NCBI GenBank assembly: GCA_964412015.1
Contig: CAYPMO010000008.1
Coordinates: 1-64,000 of the forward strand
Length of the DNA: 64,000 bases
Direction of reading: 5' to 3'
From: SZUA-318 sp964412015
GTDB taxonomy: Bacteria > Gemmatimonadota > Gemmatimonadetes > Longimicrobiales > Gaopeijiaceae
Both the position numbers and the translations under genes were made by a program. The notes under the pieces are model-generated. The model saw only the letters and a program-made list of their open reading frames with translations, was not told the DNA's origin and did no database searches. This document shows, in pieces, positions 49,265 through 57,718 of this stretch (position 1 is the stretch's first letter; each line of letters opens with the position of its first letter).

Positions 49265-50053
49265 TCAGGACGGCTTGGCCCGCAGCGGCGTCACCCGGGG
49301 CGTGCCCGTGGCGGGGTCGGTGGCTACGGCGATGGGCCACCGGTAGACGGCCTCGAGCGTGCCCGACTGCATCACCCGCGCGGGTGGCCCTTCCGCCGCG
49401 ACCCGGCCGTGCGCCAGAAGGAGCACGTGGTCCGCGAAGCGTGCGGCCAGGTCGAGGCCGTGCGTCACGACCAGAACGGTCATGCCGCCGTCCGCCCATT
49501 CTCGCAGCAGCTCGAGGATCGCCATCTCGTGGCGGATGTCGAGGCTGGCGGTCGGCTCGTCCAGCACCAGCGCTCTGGGCTCCTGGGCGAGCGCTCGGGC
49601 GAGGCGGACCCGCTGGAGCTCGCCTCCCGAGAGCGTCGTGATGTCGCGGCCGGACAGATCCGCCACGTCGCACTGCTCGAGCGCCCTGACGATCGCCGCG
49701 CGGTCCTCGTCCCGCTCGGTCCGCAGCGGACCCAGGTGCGGGTAGCGACCCATCGCGACCATCTCGCGGACGGTCAGCGGGAAGGCGACGGTCTCGGCCT
49801 GGGACACGACGCCGACGGCCCGCGCGAGCTCCCGCCTCGACCACGACGCCGCGTCCCGTCCGTCCACCAGGGCCTTCCCACCGGAGGCCCGCAGCACTCC
49901 CAGAAGAGCCTTGAGGAGGGTGGACTTCCCTGAGCCATTCGGCCCCAGCACCGCGTAGAGCGTGCCGTCCGGGACATCCATCGAGACTCCGTCGAGCGCC
50001 GCGTCGAGACCGCGCCCGTAGCGCACCACGAGTCGCTCGGCCGTGAATCTCAT
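49265..50053 (-). CDS. FecE/BtuD-type ABC transporter ATP-binding protein
   Basis: 262 residues with Walker A GPNGSGKSTLLKALLG, Q-loop GVVSQAETVAFPLTVREMVAMGRYPHLG, signature LSGGELQRVRLARALAQEP, Walker B ALVLDEPTASLD and switch His VVTHGLDLAARFADHV. GRYPHLGPL after the Q-loop is typical of the ATPases for siderophores, heme and cobalamin. The ATG overlaps the permease stop by four bases. It powers the type II importer encoded by the three genes upstream on the same strand. Confidence 0.95.
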   Translation of the reverse strand: MRFTAERLVVRYGRGLDAALDGVSMDVPDGTLYAVLGPNGSGKSTLLKALLGVLRASGGKALVDGRDAASWSRRELARAVGVVSQAETVAFPLTVREMVAMGRYPHLGPLRTERDEDRAAIVRALEQCDVADLSGRDITTLSGGELQRVRLARALAQEPRALVLDEPTASLDIRHEMAILELLREWADGGMTVLVVTHGLDLAARFADHVLLLAHGRVAAEGPPARVMQSGTLEAVYRWPIAVATDPATGTPRVTPLRAKPS

Positions 50054-51039
50054 GTGACGAGGCTCCGACGGAGCAGGACGAGGAAGAGCGGCACACCCAC
50101 GAACGCCGTGATCACGCCCACCGGTACCTGCGTGGGGGCGAGGACGACCTGGGCCACGATGTCGCAGAGGACGAGGAACGTCGCGCCCCCGAGGAACGAG
50201 AGAGGGAGCAGGGCGCGGTGATCCGACCCGACCAGCAGGCGGATCGCATGGGGCACGACCAACCCGACGAAGCCGATGACCCCTGCCACCGCCACGCCTG
50301 CGGCTGTGAGGAGGGCGGCGAGGACCAGCGCCGTTCGCTTCACCTTTTCCACGTCGGCGCCGAGGTACTGGGCGGTCTCCTCGCCGATCGCGATGAGATT
50401 GAGCGGGCGGGCGAGTCCCACCAACACGATCGCAGCCGGCAGCGTATACGCAGCGGCGACCGCGACGCTGCCCCAACGGGCACCGGCGAGGCTCCCCATA
50501 ATCCAGAGCACGGCACTCTGCACGGTCCTGGCCTCGGAGATGGACAGAATGAACGCGATGCAGGCGCTGAAGAATGCGGCGACCACGACGCCGGCGAGGA
50601 GGAGCACCCGTACGTCCAGGCTCCTGCCCGAAGCCGTCGCGACCCCGAACACGAGCGCGACGGCCAGGAGCGCCCCGGCCAGCGCCGCGAGGGGAAGCGC
50701 CCAGGACGCGGCACCGGCCAGGCCGAGGGCGATGACCAGGACGGCCGCGACCGACGCGCCTCCCGAGATTCCGAGGATATAGGGCTCGGCGAGCGGGTTG
50801 CGCAGGATGGCCTGGAAGGTGGCGCCGGCCAGCGCGAGGCCTCCACCGACGAGCGCCCCCAGGAGCATCCGGGGAAGGCGCAGGCCCACCACGATCTGAC
50901 GCTGCCACTCGACGCCGTGCCCGGCCAGAGCGGCCAGGACGTCCCCGGTCGTGAGCTCGACGGGGCCGAAGCGCACGCCGAGGACGATCGCGGCGGCGAG
51001 GGCCGCCGTCAGCGCGAGCGCGAGGCCCGCGCGGCTCAT
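50050..51039 (-). CDS. FecCD/BtuC-type ABC importer permease
   Basis: 329 residues with about ten TM helices, the standard FecCD size. Family motifs: LRLPRMLLGALVGGGLALAGATFQAILRNPLAEPYILGISGGASVAAVL near the N-terminus, the gate-helix region, AGVIGFVGLVVPHAIRLLVGSDHRALLPLSFLGGATFLVLCDIVAQ and the end TQVPVGVITAFVGVPLFLVLLRR. These proteins transport iron-siderophores, heme or vitamin B12. It overlaps the binding-protein gene upstream and the ATPase gene downstream by four bases each. Confidence 0.95.
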   Translation of the reverse strand: MSRAGLALALTAALAAAIVLGVRFGPVELTTGDVLAALAGHGVEWQRQIVVGLRLPRMLLGALVGGGLALAGATFQAILRNPLAEPYILGISGGASVAAVLVIALGLAGAASWALPLAALAGALLAVALVFGVATASGRSLDVRVLLLAGVVVAAFFSACIAFILSISEARTVQSAVLWIMGSLAGARWGSVAVAAAYTLPAAIVLVGLARPLNLIAIGEETAQYLGADVEKVKRTALVLAALLTAAGVAVAGVIGFVGLVVPHAIRLLVGSDHRALLPLSFLGGATFLVLCDIVAQVVLAPTQVPVGVITAFVGVPLFLVLLRRSLVT

Positions 51040-51926
51040 GCGTCCTCCGGCGGATGCACGATGCGGGCGAGCAGGCGTGCGGCATCCGCGACCCCGGGTC
51101 CCGGCAGCTCGAAATCGGCCCCGACCTCGGCGACCCGGGCGCCACCGACCGCGTGGGGATCGAGTCTGCCGGCGTCGGGTGTGACGATCACGTCGACCGG
51201 GCGGGCGATGAGCTCCTCGACGCTCACGGCCGCGTAGAGCGATCCGAGATCCTCGAACGCGTTGCGTCCTCCCGCGAGCTCGATGAGTTCATGGATGTAC
51301 GTGCCGGGGCCGGCGACCCACGGGGGATCCCCTCCGAGCACGTAGGCCACCCGCACCCGTGGGCGCCCGGCCCCGGCGCCGCGGATGCTGTCCATGACGG
51401 CGCGGATCTCCCGGACCAGCGTCTCGGCGGCCGCGTCACGTCCGACCGCGCGTCCGAGGAGTCGGATGGATTCGATGACGTCCTCGATCCTGTCCGGGCG
51501 CACGGCGACGTGCGGGATGCCGAGCCGGTCGAGACCGACGGGCGTGCGCGTGTCCTGTGGGCCGCCGAAACGGATCACCAGATCGGGTCGGGCCGCCACG
51601 ATGGCCTCGAGGCTGGGCTCGAGGCCGCCACCCACGGACGGAAGCTCTCGTGTCCACGTGGCGGTGTCGTGATCCGTGCGCGCTACGAGCACATCCTCGG
51701 CGCCGAGCGCCGACAGGGTGAGCGTCGCGGAGGGAACGAGCGATACGACCCTGTCGGCGGGGCCCGGAAGGGGCACCCGCCTCTGTTCGGCGTCCGTGAG
51801 CGTGAGCCCGCCGACCGCATCGGCGGCAGGTGGGGATTCGCGTCCGTCCGACTCGCCGCACCCTGAGAGGGCGGCCGGAACGAGAGCGCCGAGGAACGGA
51901 AGGAGGAGCTGGCGGCTCCTCCTCAC
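51036..51926 (-). CDS. Periplasmic binding lipoprotein of a BtuF/FecB-type importer
   Basis: 296 residues with a lipoprotein signal (LLLPFLGALVPAALSGC) and a helical-backbone type III binding fold. The pattern RVVSLVPSATLTLSALGAEDVLVARTDHDTATW ... LPSVGGGLEPSLEAIVAARPDLVI is close to BtuF, the cobalamin-binding protein, but heme or siderophore binding cannot be excluded. The second lobe contains VAYVLGGDPPWVAGPGTYIHELIELAGGRNAFED. I start at GTG 51926, which overlaps the stop of the upstream lipoprotein gene and brings the lipobox to residue 22-23. No cobalamin riboswitch was seen upstream of the operon. Confidence 0.9.
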   Translation of the reverse strand: MRRSRQLLLPFLGALVPAALSGCGESDGRESPPAADAVGGLTLTDAEQRRVPLPGPADRVVSLVPSATLTLSALGAEDVLVARTDHDTATWTRELPSVGGGLEPSLEAIVAARPDLVIRFGGPQDTRTPVGLDRLGIPHVAVRPDRIEDVIESIRLLGRAVGRDAAAETLVREIRAVMDSIRGAGAGRPRVRVAYVLGGDPPWVAGPGTYIHELIELAGGRNAFEDLGSLYAAVSVEELIARPVDVIVTPDAGRLDPHAVGGARVAEVGADFELPGPGVADAARLLARIVHPPEDA

Positions 51927-52906
51927 CCCGTGGGCGTGCCGCACGGGTCCTGGAAGGTCTGGACCCACACGCCCCCCCGCTGTCCGAGCGCCGCGAACCA
52001 CCGTGTAGACGCGCCGAACACCTCGAGGAGGATCTCGGAGTCGCCGTCGCCGTCCCAATCCAGGTGGTCGAAATACCGCGGGGCGGCCTTGCCCGCGTCC
52101 GCGCGTTGGTAGCTCAGGAACGAGGACCGGTACGCATCGTCTTCGCGCGTGCCGATCACGAGCATCGAGTAGGCGCGGGGACCCGGCTCGGCGACGGCGA
52201 GCCGGTCGTCGTTCAGGAACGTCGCAACCACGGTCGGGCCGTCGGCGCTCGGCAGGCGGACCACGTCGATGGCCGCGCGCGCGCCCACCAGCGAGGGCGG
52301 CCACTCGGCTCCCAGCCGGCTGATGGCCTCGGTGGCCAGGGCGATGGAGGCCACCCTCTGCTCGTATTCGTCGCGGGGGCTCTGGAACGGCTCCCAGGGG
52401 CGGTGCTTCGACGCGGAATCGACGAGGGCGAGCAGCTGCGTCGCCGCCATGGCTCCCGGTGCCAGTTCCACCACCCCGGTGACCCGGGGGCGGGGCGCGC
52501 AGAAGCTACTGTCGGAGGAGGTCTTCGTGACCGTCAGGCGGCCGACCCGGACGCCCTCGGAGAAGAGGACCAGCTCGGCGCCCGGGGCGAGCAGGGTGCC
52601 GGCGACGTACTCGTGGAACCCGGGCAGGCGGCCGTCCGTGGGAAGCGCCGCCAGACCGTCGCCGCGGACCTCGCCCACCGCGACCAACGTGGCCTCGCCG
52701 CCTTCTCGGGTGCCCGCCAGGAGGATCGGTCCGCGAGGCAGCTCGGGGAGGCTCGCGGCCGGCTCGACTTCGTCGGCGGGTGCCGAGGTCGTCTCGGACG
52801 GCGCGGACGGTGCCCGGAGACGTACCTCCACCCCTCCCCAGCTCACGTTGTCGCAGCCGGAGGGCACGCTTAAGATCACGGCGAGCAGGAGCCAGCGCCT
52901 TCTCAT
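51923..52906 (-). CDS. Lipoprotein of unknown function with a DxDGDxD-type calcium-loop motif
   Basis: 327 residues with a lipoprotein signal (WLLLAVILSVPSGC). Most of the chain matches no family I recognise. Near the C-terminus DHLDWDGDGDSEILLEVFG looks like one FG-GAP/VCBS-type calcium loop, as found in surface propeller proteins. It is the first gene of the BtuFCD-like operon, overlapping the binding-protein gene by four bases, so it may help capture the substrate at the envelope. ATG 52906 has GAAGAGGG 5 bases upstream. No riboswitch-like structure was recognised in the 127 bases before it. Confidence 0.75.
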   Translation of the reverse strand: MRRRWLLLAVILSVPSGCDNVSWGGVEVRLRAPSAPSETTSAPADEVEPAASLPELPRGPILLAGTREGGEATLVAVGEVRGDGLAALPTDGRLPGFHEYVAGTLLAPGAELVLFSEGVRVGRLTVTKTSSDSSFCAPRPRVTGVVELAPGAMAATQLLALVDSASKHRPWEPFQSPRDEYEQRVASIALATEAISRLGAEWPPSLVGARAAIDVVRLPSADGPTVVATFLNDDRLAVAEPGPRAYSMLVIGTREDDAYRSSFLSYQRADAGKAAPRYFDHLDWDGDGDSEILLEVFGASTRWFAALGQRGGVWVQTFQDPCGTPTG

Positions 52907-53033
52907 GAAACCCTCTTCGAGATGGGTTCCGGATCCGGTCCGGTCCCGGGCCTGGAAAGCTAGCGAGGGCCACTGGGGTAGCAACACCGCGGGCTGTGTG
53001 CTCTCATCAAGAACCCGGTAGTCGGGAGACGTC

Positions 53034-53510
53034 GTGCTGGACGCGCTGGCATTCAGACAGGTGATGAGGGCGTTCCCCACCGGCGTCACGGTGGTGACCA
53101 CCCTCGGCGAGGGGGGCCTGCCCGCGGGCCTGACCGTGAATTCGTTCACGTCGGTGTCCCTGGAGCCGCCGCTCGTGTTGATCTGCCTCGACCGGAGCTC
53201 CGCCTCCCACGACAGGGTGATCGCCGCGCGGACCTTCGTCGTGAACATCCTGGCTTCAGACCAGGGGGTCGTGGCGGCGCGGTTCGCCAGCGATCCCGCC
53301 GAGCGGCGCTTCGATGGCGTGGACTGGCGACCGGGTCCGGGCGGGATCCCCATCCTCTCGGATGTCGCCGCGTGGCTGGCGTGTACGCTCGAGGACGTCC
53401 ATCCGGCAGGGGACCACAGCATCCTGGTGGCGCGGGTGGAGGACGGGGCGGTGGCGTCGCGGAAGGCTTTGGCGTTCTACCTCGGATCCTACCGCACGGC
53501 GGCCCGATGA
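53034..53510 (+). CDS. Flavin reductase-like FMN-binding split-barrel protein
   Basis: 158 residues, one flavin-reductase domain: FRQVMRAFPTGVTVVTTLGE, GLTVNSFTSVSLEPPLVLICLDRSSAS, TFVVNILASDQGVVAARFAS and the final ILVARVEDGAVASRKALAFYLGSYR. Members supply reduced FMN or FAD to two-component monooxygenases or reduce other substrates with NAD(P)H. No monooxygenase lies nearby; the gene instead leads a tightly overlapping set with a membrane spermidine-synthase-like protein and an SbcD/SbcC-like fusion. GTG start; the stop overlaps the next ATG by four bases. Confidence 0.92.
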   Translation: MLDALAFRQVMRAFPTGVTVVTTLGEGGLPAGLTVNSFTSVSLEPPLVLICLDRSSASHDRVIAARTFVVNILASDQGVVAARFASDPAERRFDGVDWRPGPGGIPILSDVAAWLACTLEDVHPAGDHSILVARVEDGAVASRKALAFYLGSYRTAAR

Positions 53511-54820
53511 CGTCCGCTACGTATCCGTTCCGCTGGGTCCCGGCGCTGCTCGTGGGTTTGTGCGCGGCGATCGCGGCGGAGGTGGCGGTCGCGTCGCTGC
53601 TCTACAGCGGTCCGGGGCTCTTGCGATCGTTGACCGTGGTCCTCGCGGTGGAAGCGGCCGCGCTGGGCGCCGGCCTCTGGACGGCGCCGGGGCGCAGGCC
53701 CGACCTGATGGAGGCTCTGCGCAGGCGCTGGATCCTCGGATTGGGGGCGTTCCTGTTGGCGACGCTCTTCTCCGCCTTCTGGAGCGTCGTGACCGCCGTG
53801 GGCGGCACGGCGTTGGGTCAGGGACTCGGTCTCGCGTTCATGGCGGCGCTGCCGATGTACGCGATCGGCGGCATCCTCGGCACGCTGGGAACCGCGGCGG
53901 AGGCCGAGGCGTCCGGAAGCTCCCGGATGGTGGCCGGACCCGCGGGGCTCGGGGCCGCCCTGGGCTTTGCGGCCACGGGGGCGTTCCTGCCGCAGACGAT
54001 CTCGCCGGCTTCGCTCCTGCTGGTATCCCTCGTCCTCCTGTCCGGGGCCGGTGTGGTCTACGGATTGCTCCCCCACGCGCTGGGGACGGTCCAGGTGCGT
54101 GCGTGCCGCCTCTCCGGGATCGACGAAGTCCGGGTGGAGGACCATTTCCTGGCCACGGGAGAGCCCTCGGCGCGCGTCCTGCTCGAGGGGAAGCGGCTCC
54201 GCAGGTGGGTGTTGCCGGGCGACGGGGCCGCAGAGGCCTGGGACGTGACGGCGTGCGCCCAGCTCCTGGCCTCGGGAGCCGGTCCCGAGGCGATCCTGCT
54301 GATCGGCGGCGGCGTTTCCACGGTGCCCGCCGTGGCGCTTCGCGAGCGGCCGACGCTCCGCATCGACATCCTCGAGCGCTCGCTCTGCGTCGTGGAGATG
54401 GGGAAGGAGCACTTCGAGACCGGTCTCACCGACAGCGACGACGGCCGGGTCGTGCTGCACGTCGGGAATCTGGAGGAGGTCCTCGCCGCCCATCCAGGAC
54501 CGTACGGTCTTGTGGTGCTCGACACCGCAGCGCTGGCGCCAGACGAAGCGTCCGCGCTTTCCCCGGGCTTCGGCGCCTCCGTCATCGAGCGGGTGTCCTC
54601 GGACGGCTACCTGATCCTCGGACCGGGAGATCCTCCGGGAGAGGGTTGGGTGATGCCCGAGGGGTGGTCGTTCGCCGCGTATACGAGGCCCGTGCCGGCG
54701 GAGCTGGAGAGGCTGGGGTCCCGCGTCCCCGAGCGGGAGGTCCTGTGGCTGGCCAGCCCCTCCGCCGAGCTCCCGGCTGTCGTGGGTGGGTTCCAGAGGC
54801 ACGTGGAGGGGCAGGCGTGA
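53507..54820 (+). CDS. Polytopic membrane protein with a spermidine-synthase-like C-terminal domain
   Basis: 437 residues. Residues 1-185 have about six TM helices (WVPALLVGLCAAIAAEVAVASLL, GLGLAFMAALPMYAIGGILGTLG, SLLLVSLVLLSGAGVVYGLLP). The rest is soluble with a Rossmann fold like SpeE: ILLIGGGVSTVPAVALRERPTLRIDILERS, then VVLHVGNLEEVL and YGLVVLDTAAL. SpeE normally has GGGDG, a GD before the substrate loop and a catalytic D-x-x-D; here these read GGGVS, GN and DTAA, so polyamine synthesis is doubtful. It is fused or coupled like the membrane-bound SpeE relatives of many bacteria. It overlaps its upstream and downstream genes by four bases each. Confidence 0.72.
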   Translation: MTSATYPFRWVPALLVGLCAAIAAEVAVASLLYSGPGLLRSLTVVLAVEAAALGAGLWTAPGRRPDLMEALRRRWILGLGAFLLATLFSAFWSVVTAVGGTALGQGLGLAFMAALPMYAIGGILGTLGTAAEAEASGSSRMVAGPAGLGAALGFAATGAFLPQTISPASLLLVSLVLLSGAGVVYGLLPHALGTVQVRACRLSGIDEVRVEDHFLATGEPSARVLLEGKRLRRWVLPGDGAAEAWDVTACAQLLASGAGPEAILLIGGGVSTVPAVALRERPTLRIDILERSLCVVEMGKEHFETGLTDSDDGRVVLHVGNLEEVLAAHPGPYGLVVLDTAALAPDEASALSPGFGASVIERVSSDGYLILGPGDPPGEGWVMPEGWSFAAYTRPVPAELERLGSRVPEREVLWLASPSAELPAVVGGFQRHVEGQA

Positions 54821-57336
54821 TCGTCGCTCATCTCTCGGACCTCCACCTCGGCTTCCGGGCGTACGGGCGGATGGAGCGGGGCGTCGACGTCAGGGAGCGC
54901 GACGTGGCCGTGGCCTGGGAGCGCGCGGTGCAGGAGCTCGTCCGTCTGGCTCCGCAGGTGGTCGTGGTGGCCGGTGACGTGTTCGATCGCCCGGACCCGC
55001 CCGCGGGGGCGCTCGTGACGCTGGCGCGCAGCCTCGAGCTTCTTCGCTCCTCCCTTCCCGAGACGATCGTGCTCATGGTGGCGGGCCCCCGCGACACGCC
55101 CCGTCGCCCCGGGGACCCGGGCGCGCTCGCAGTGCTCGATACATTTCCGAACGTGCAGGCCACGGCGGACCTGCACCGTTCCGTCCTGCTCGATCGACTG
55201 GACATGCACGCGTCGCTCGTGCCGTATCGGGTCGTGGTCCGGGACCCCGCGTTCATCGCGGAGCCCCATCTGCGGGCACGCTGGAACCTCCTCGTGCTGC
55301 ACGCGCGGGAAGGACGCGCGGGGTCCACGGGCGTGTTCGTGGATCCTGCCGACTGGGACTACGTGGCACTCGGAGGCGAGCACCGCCGGAGGAAGGTCGC
55401 GGACCGGATCCAGTACTCCGGCTCGCTCGAGCGGGTCGCTCTGGACCCGTGGGACGAGGCCACGGACGAGAAGGGCTTCCTCGTGTTCGACCTCGAACTT
55501 GGCCAGGCAGAGTTCCACGCGATTCCGGGACGGCCGGTCGTGGCGCTCGCCCCGATCAAAGTCGCCCCCGAGGCCCCGGACCGGCTGCGGCGCCGGGTGG
55601 ACGAGGTGACACGGGAAGTGCCGGGAGGCATCAACGGCAAGATCGTCCGGCTCCGACTCGAGGGCGTGGACCCTCAGCACCTCCTGTACCTCCAGGGCGA
55701 GCAGCTCCACTCCCTCCGGGAGCGGGCGCTCCACCTGGCGGTGGAGGCGGGGCGCGAGCCGCGGGTTCCGACCGAGTCGTGGCTCCCGTCGGAGGCGCCT
55801 CGCTTCCTTCGGGACGCGCTGGTCGCGGAGCTGGCGCGGGACGGGTTGGCCGACCCGCCCACGCGCGAGCTGGTCGGCGTCCTGGTCCCGGACCCGTCGG
55901 CGCCGCCGGCCGTCCCAGGGCCGGTGGGCGTGCTGGAGGCGGTGGATGGCCTGATCCCGGGCCTGGGCCGGGTGAGCACGTCGATTTCCCCGGGCCTGAC
56001 GGCGATCATCGGCGGTGGCGGACGGTCCCGACGGGCCGTCGCGGGCCTTCTGGCGGACGTCGCGGGCGTCGGTGAGGGACCGGTCGCGCGTCTGTGGGCG
56101 GGGTGGGGCGGAGAGACGCTGGACGGCGCGCTCCACCAGGCGCTGGAGGCCGTGGCGGAGGGGCGTGGGATGAGCGTCGTGACCGCGGCGCTGGAACGCG
56201 CGAGGGACATGGGAGCGCCCGAGCCGCCTCCGACCGCGAACGGGCGGGCCACGACGAACGGGGCGGTGCGGGTGGACGTCGAGCTGGTAGCCGCGGAATT
56301 CCGGGCCGCCGAGCGGGAGATGCGCGCCCTGCGCGCGGACGTGGCCGAGGTGGACGGAGACCTCGAGGTCGCGACGATGGACTGGCACAGGGAGCGGCAG
56401 GACGCGGAGACGACGCTGAACGCGTACCGGGATCGTGCCCGCGAGCTGAGGGCGCGGATACGGCAGATGGAAGCCGCGGGGCCCACGGCGCCCTGTCCGA
56501 CCTGCGGCCGCGTCCTCGAGAGCCACTACGACGAGGTCCTCACGGAGCTTCGAGACGAGTGGGAGGCCATAGTCCAGGACGGGAGTTGGTGGAGGCGTCG
56601 CACGGAGCAGCTCGAGCCCAAGCCTGCCCATCTTCAGGAGCGAGAGCAGCGGTCCCTTCGCCTCCACGCGGCTCTGGAAGCGACGTCGGAGCGGGTGGAG
56701 CTGCTGCGCGCACGGCTGGACGAGCTGGCGGGGAGCCCGACTCCGCGCCGCGCGGCTTCGCTGGAAGGCTCTCTCGGCAGTGTGACGTCCGCGCTCCTCC
56801 GCATCCGCGAGGCCCGGCTGGTCCGCGCTCGCGAGGTGCTCCTGGCGCGCGCGTCCCGGTACGTGGGGAGGATCTCCGGAGGGCGCATCCTGGCCGTGAC
56901 GTGGGCCGACGACGTCGCCCTCCTCCAGGGCGACGCCGGGCCGCTGACCCCGCTCTCCGAGGAGGATCTGGCCGCTGGACGGGTCGCGCTACGCCTGGCC
57001 GGGGCCTCCCTCGTGGGTGGGGGCGGGCCGGCGCTCGCATCGCTCGTCGTGGAGGAGCCCTTCGACCGGCTCGACCCGGAGGCGGCGCTCCGCACGTTGG
57101 TGCTGCTTCGGACGCTGCTGCGGGAGATCCCGCGGATCATCGTGATCACGCGGGGCGACGCGGTGGATGCGAGGCCGGAGTTGTTCGACGCGGTCCTGGA
57201 GCTCCGCGACAACGTGGAGGGGAGGCCGGCGGCCCTCCGACCGGTGCCGGCGGGTGCGGGACGTGTCGTCTTCAGGGCCCCCGCGCTCGCGCCGCGCCAC
57301 GCGCGTGCAACCTTTCGCGGGCGCCCCTCGTCGTAG
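54817..57336 (+). CDS. Single-chain Mre11-Rad50 (SbcD-SbcC) like fusion with degenerate catalytic motifs
   Basis: 839 residues. Residues 1-270 are a metallophosphoesterase like SbcD/Mre11: SDLHLG, GDVFDR and VLHARE are kept, but GNHD is GPRD (90-93) and GHxH is GGEH (186-189). Residues 380-800 are a small Rad50/SbcC: Walker A is GGGGRSRR (399-406) without Lys, a short coiled coil (about 460-690) carries an intact zinc hook C560-P-T-C563, the signature is LSEED (713-717) and Walker B is LVVEEPFDRLD with Glu for Asp at 746. DNA end binding or tethering may remain without nuclease or ATPase activity; that is inference. The GTG overlaps the previous stop by four bases. A sequencing error is unlikely to explain so many separate changes in one open frame. 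Confidence 0.82.
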   Translation: MIVAHLSDLHLGFRAYGRMERGVDVRERDVAVAWERAVQELVRLAPQVVVVAGDVFDRPDPPAGALVTLARSLELLRSSLPETIVLMVAGPRDTPRRPGDPGALAVLDTFPNVQATADLHRSVLLDRLDMHASLVPYRVVVRDPAFIAEPHLRARWNLLVLHAREGRAGSTGVFVDPADWDYVALGGEHRRRKVADRIQYSGSLERVALDPWDEATDEKGFLVFDLELGQAEFHAIPGRPVVALAPIKVAPEAPDRLRRRVDEVTREVPGGINGKIVRLRLEGVDPQHLLYLQGEQLHSLRERALHLAVEAGREPRVPTESWLPSEAPRFLRDALVAELARDGLADPPTRELVGVLVPDPSAPPAVPGPVGVLEAVDGLIPGLGRVSTSISPGLTAIIGGGGRSRRAVAGLLADVAGVGEGPVARLWAGWGGETLDGALHQALEAVAEGRGMSVVTAALERARDMGAPEPPPTANGRATTNGAVRVDVELVAAEFRAAEREMRALRADVAEVDGDLEVATMDWHRERQDAETTLNAYRDRARELRARIRQMEAAGPTAPCPTCGRVLESHYDEVLTELRDEWEAIVQDGSWWRRRTEQLEPKPAHLQEREQRSLRLHAALEATSERVELLRARLDELAGSPTPRRAASLEGSLGSVTSALLRIREARLVRAREVLLARASRYVGRISGGRILAVTWADDVALLQGDAGPLTPLSEEDLAAGRVALRLAGASLVGGGGPALASLVVEEPFDRLDPEAALRTLVLLRTLLREIPRIIVITRGDAVDARPELFDAVLELRDNVEGRPAALRPVPAGAGRVVFRAPALAPRHARATFRGRPSS

Positions 57337-57397
57337 TACGGTAGCGGGGGCCGTGGGGCGTGGCCCGCGCCTGTACCGCGTTGCGTTCGGGGCGAGT

Positions 57398-57715
57398 ATG
57401 AACGGTTGGATTCCTGGCCTCCTGGTGGGGGTGGTGTTGGGGGTGGTGTCGAGGATGTGGTATCTGTCGTGGCGCCGGCGCCGGGCCGCGGAGCGGCGGC
57501 GCGTCGAGCTGCCGAACTCGGCCTACTCGTCGCCGGGGGTACGCAATCAGGAGGACCGGGCCCGATGGGGACGCATCGATCTCCCGCGACTGCACCCTCT
57601 CAACCGTGACGAAGTCCAGCGGCTCCTCGACCTGGTGGACCGCGACGGGATCGACGCGCTCTCGTCCAAGGACCGGCACTTCCTGGACAACATGACGCTT
57701 CCCCGCATGGGGTAG
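57398..57715 (+). CDS. Small single-TM protein resembling a rhomboid-associated C-terminal tail
   Basis: 105 residues: one N-terminal TM helix (IPGLLVGVVLGVVSRMWYLSW), a strongly basic segment (RRRRAAERRR) that should face the cytoplasm, and a C-terminal helical motif LNRDEVQRLLDLVDRDGIDALSSKDRHFLDN. That motif resembles the short cytoplasmic tail (DUF6576-like) found at the end of many bacterial rhomboid proteases, where it is followed by FL. No rhomboid domain is present. It starts 61 bases after the SbcD/SbcC-like gene and converges with the sugar-kinase gene 3 bases away. Function unknown. Confidence 0.7.
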   Translation: MNGWIPGLLVGVVLGVVSRMWYLSWRRRRAAERRRVELPNSAYSSPGVRNQEDRARWGRIDLPRLHPLNRDEVQRLLDLVDRDGIDALSSKDRHFLDNMTLPRMG

Positions 57716-57718
57716 CGG

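Noticed and set aside
53314..54816. Possible 5' extension of the SbcD/C-like fusion to 1340 residues
   Set aside because: The extension reads through the flavin reductase and SpeE-like genes in another frame and has low-complexity composition; SDLHLG near GTG 54817 marks the real start.
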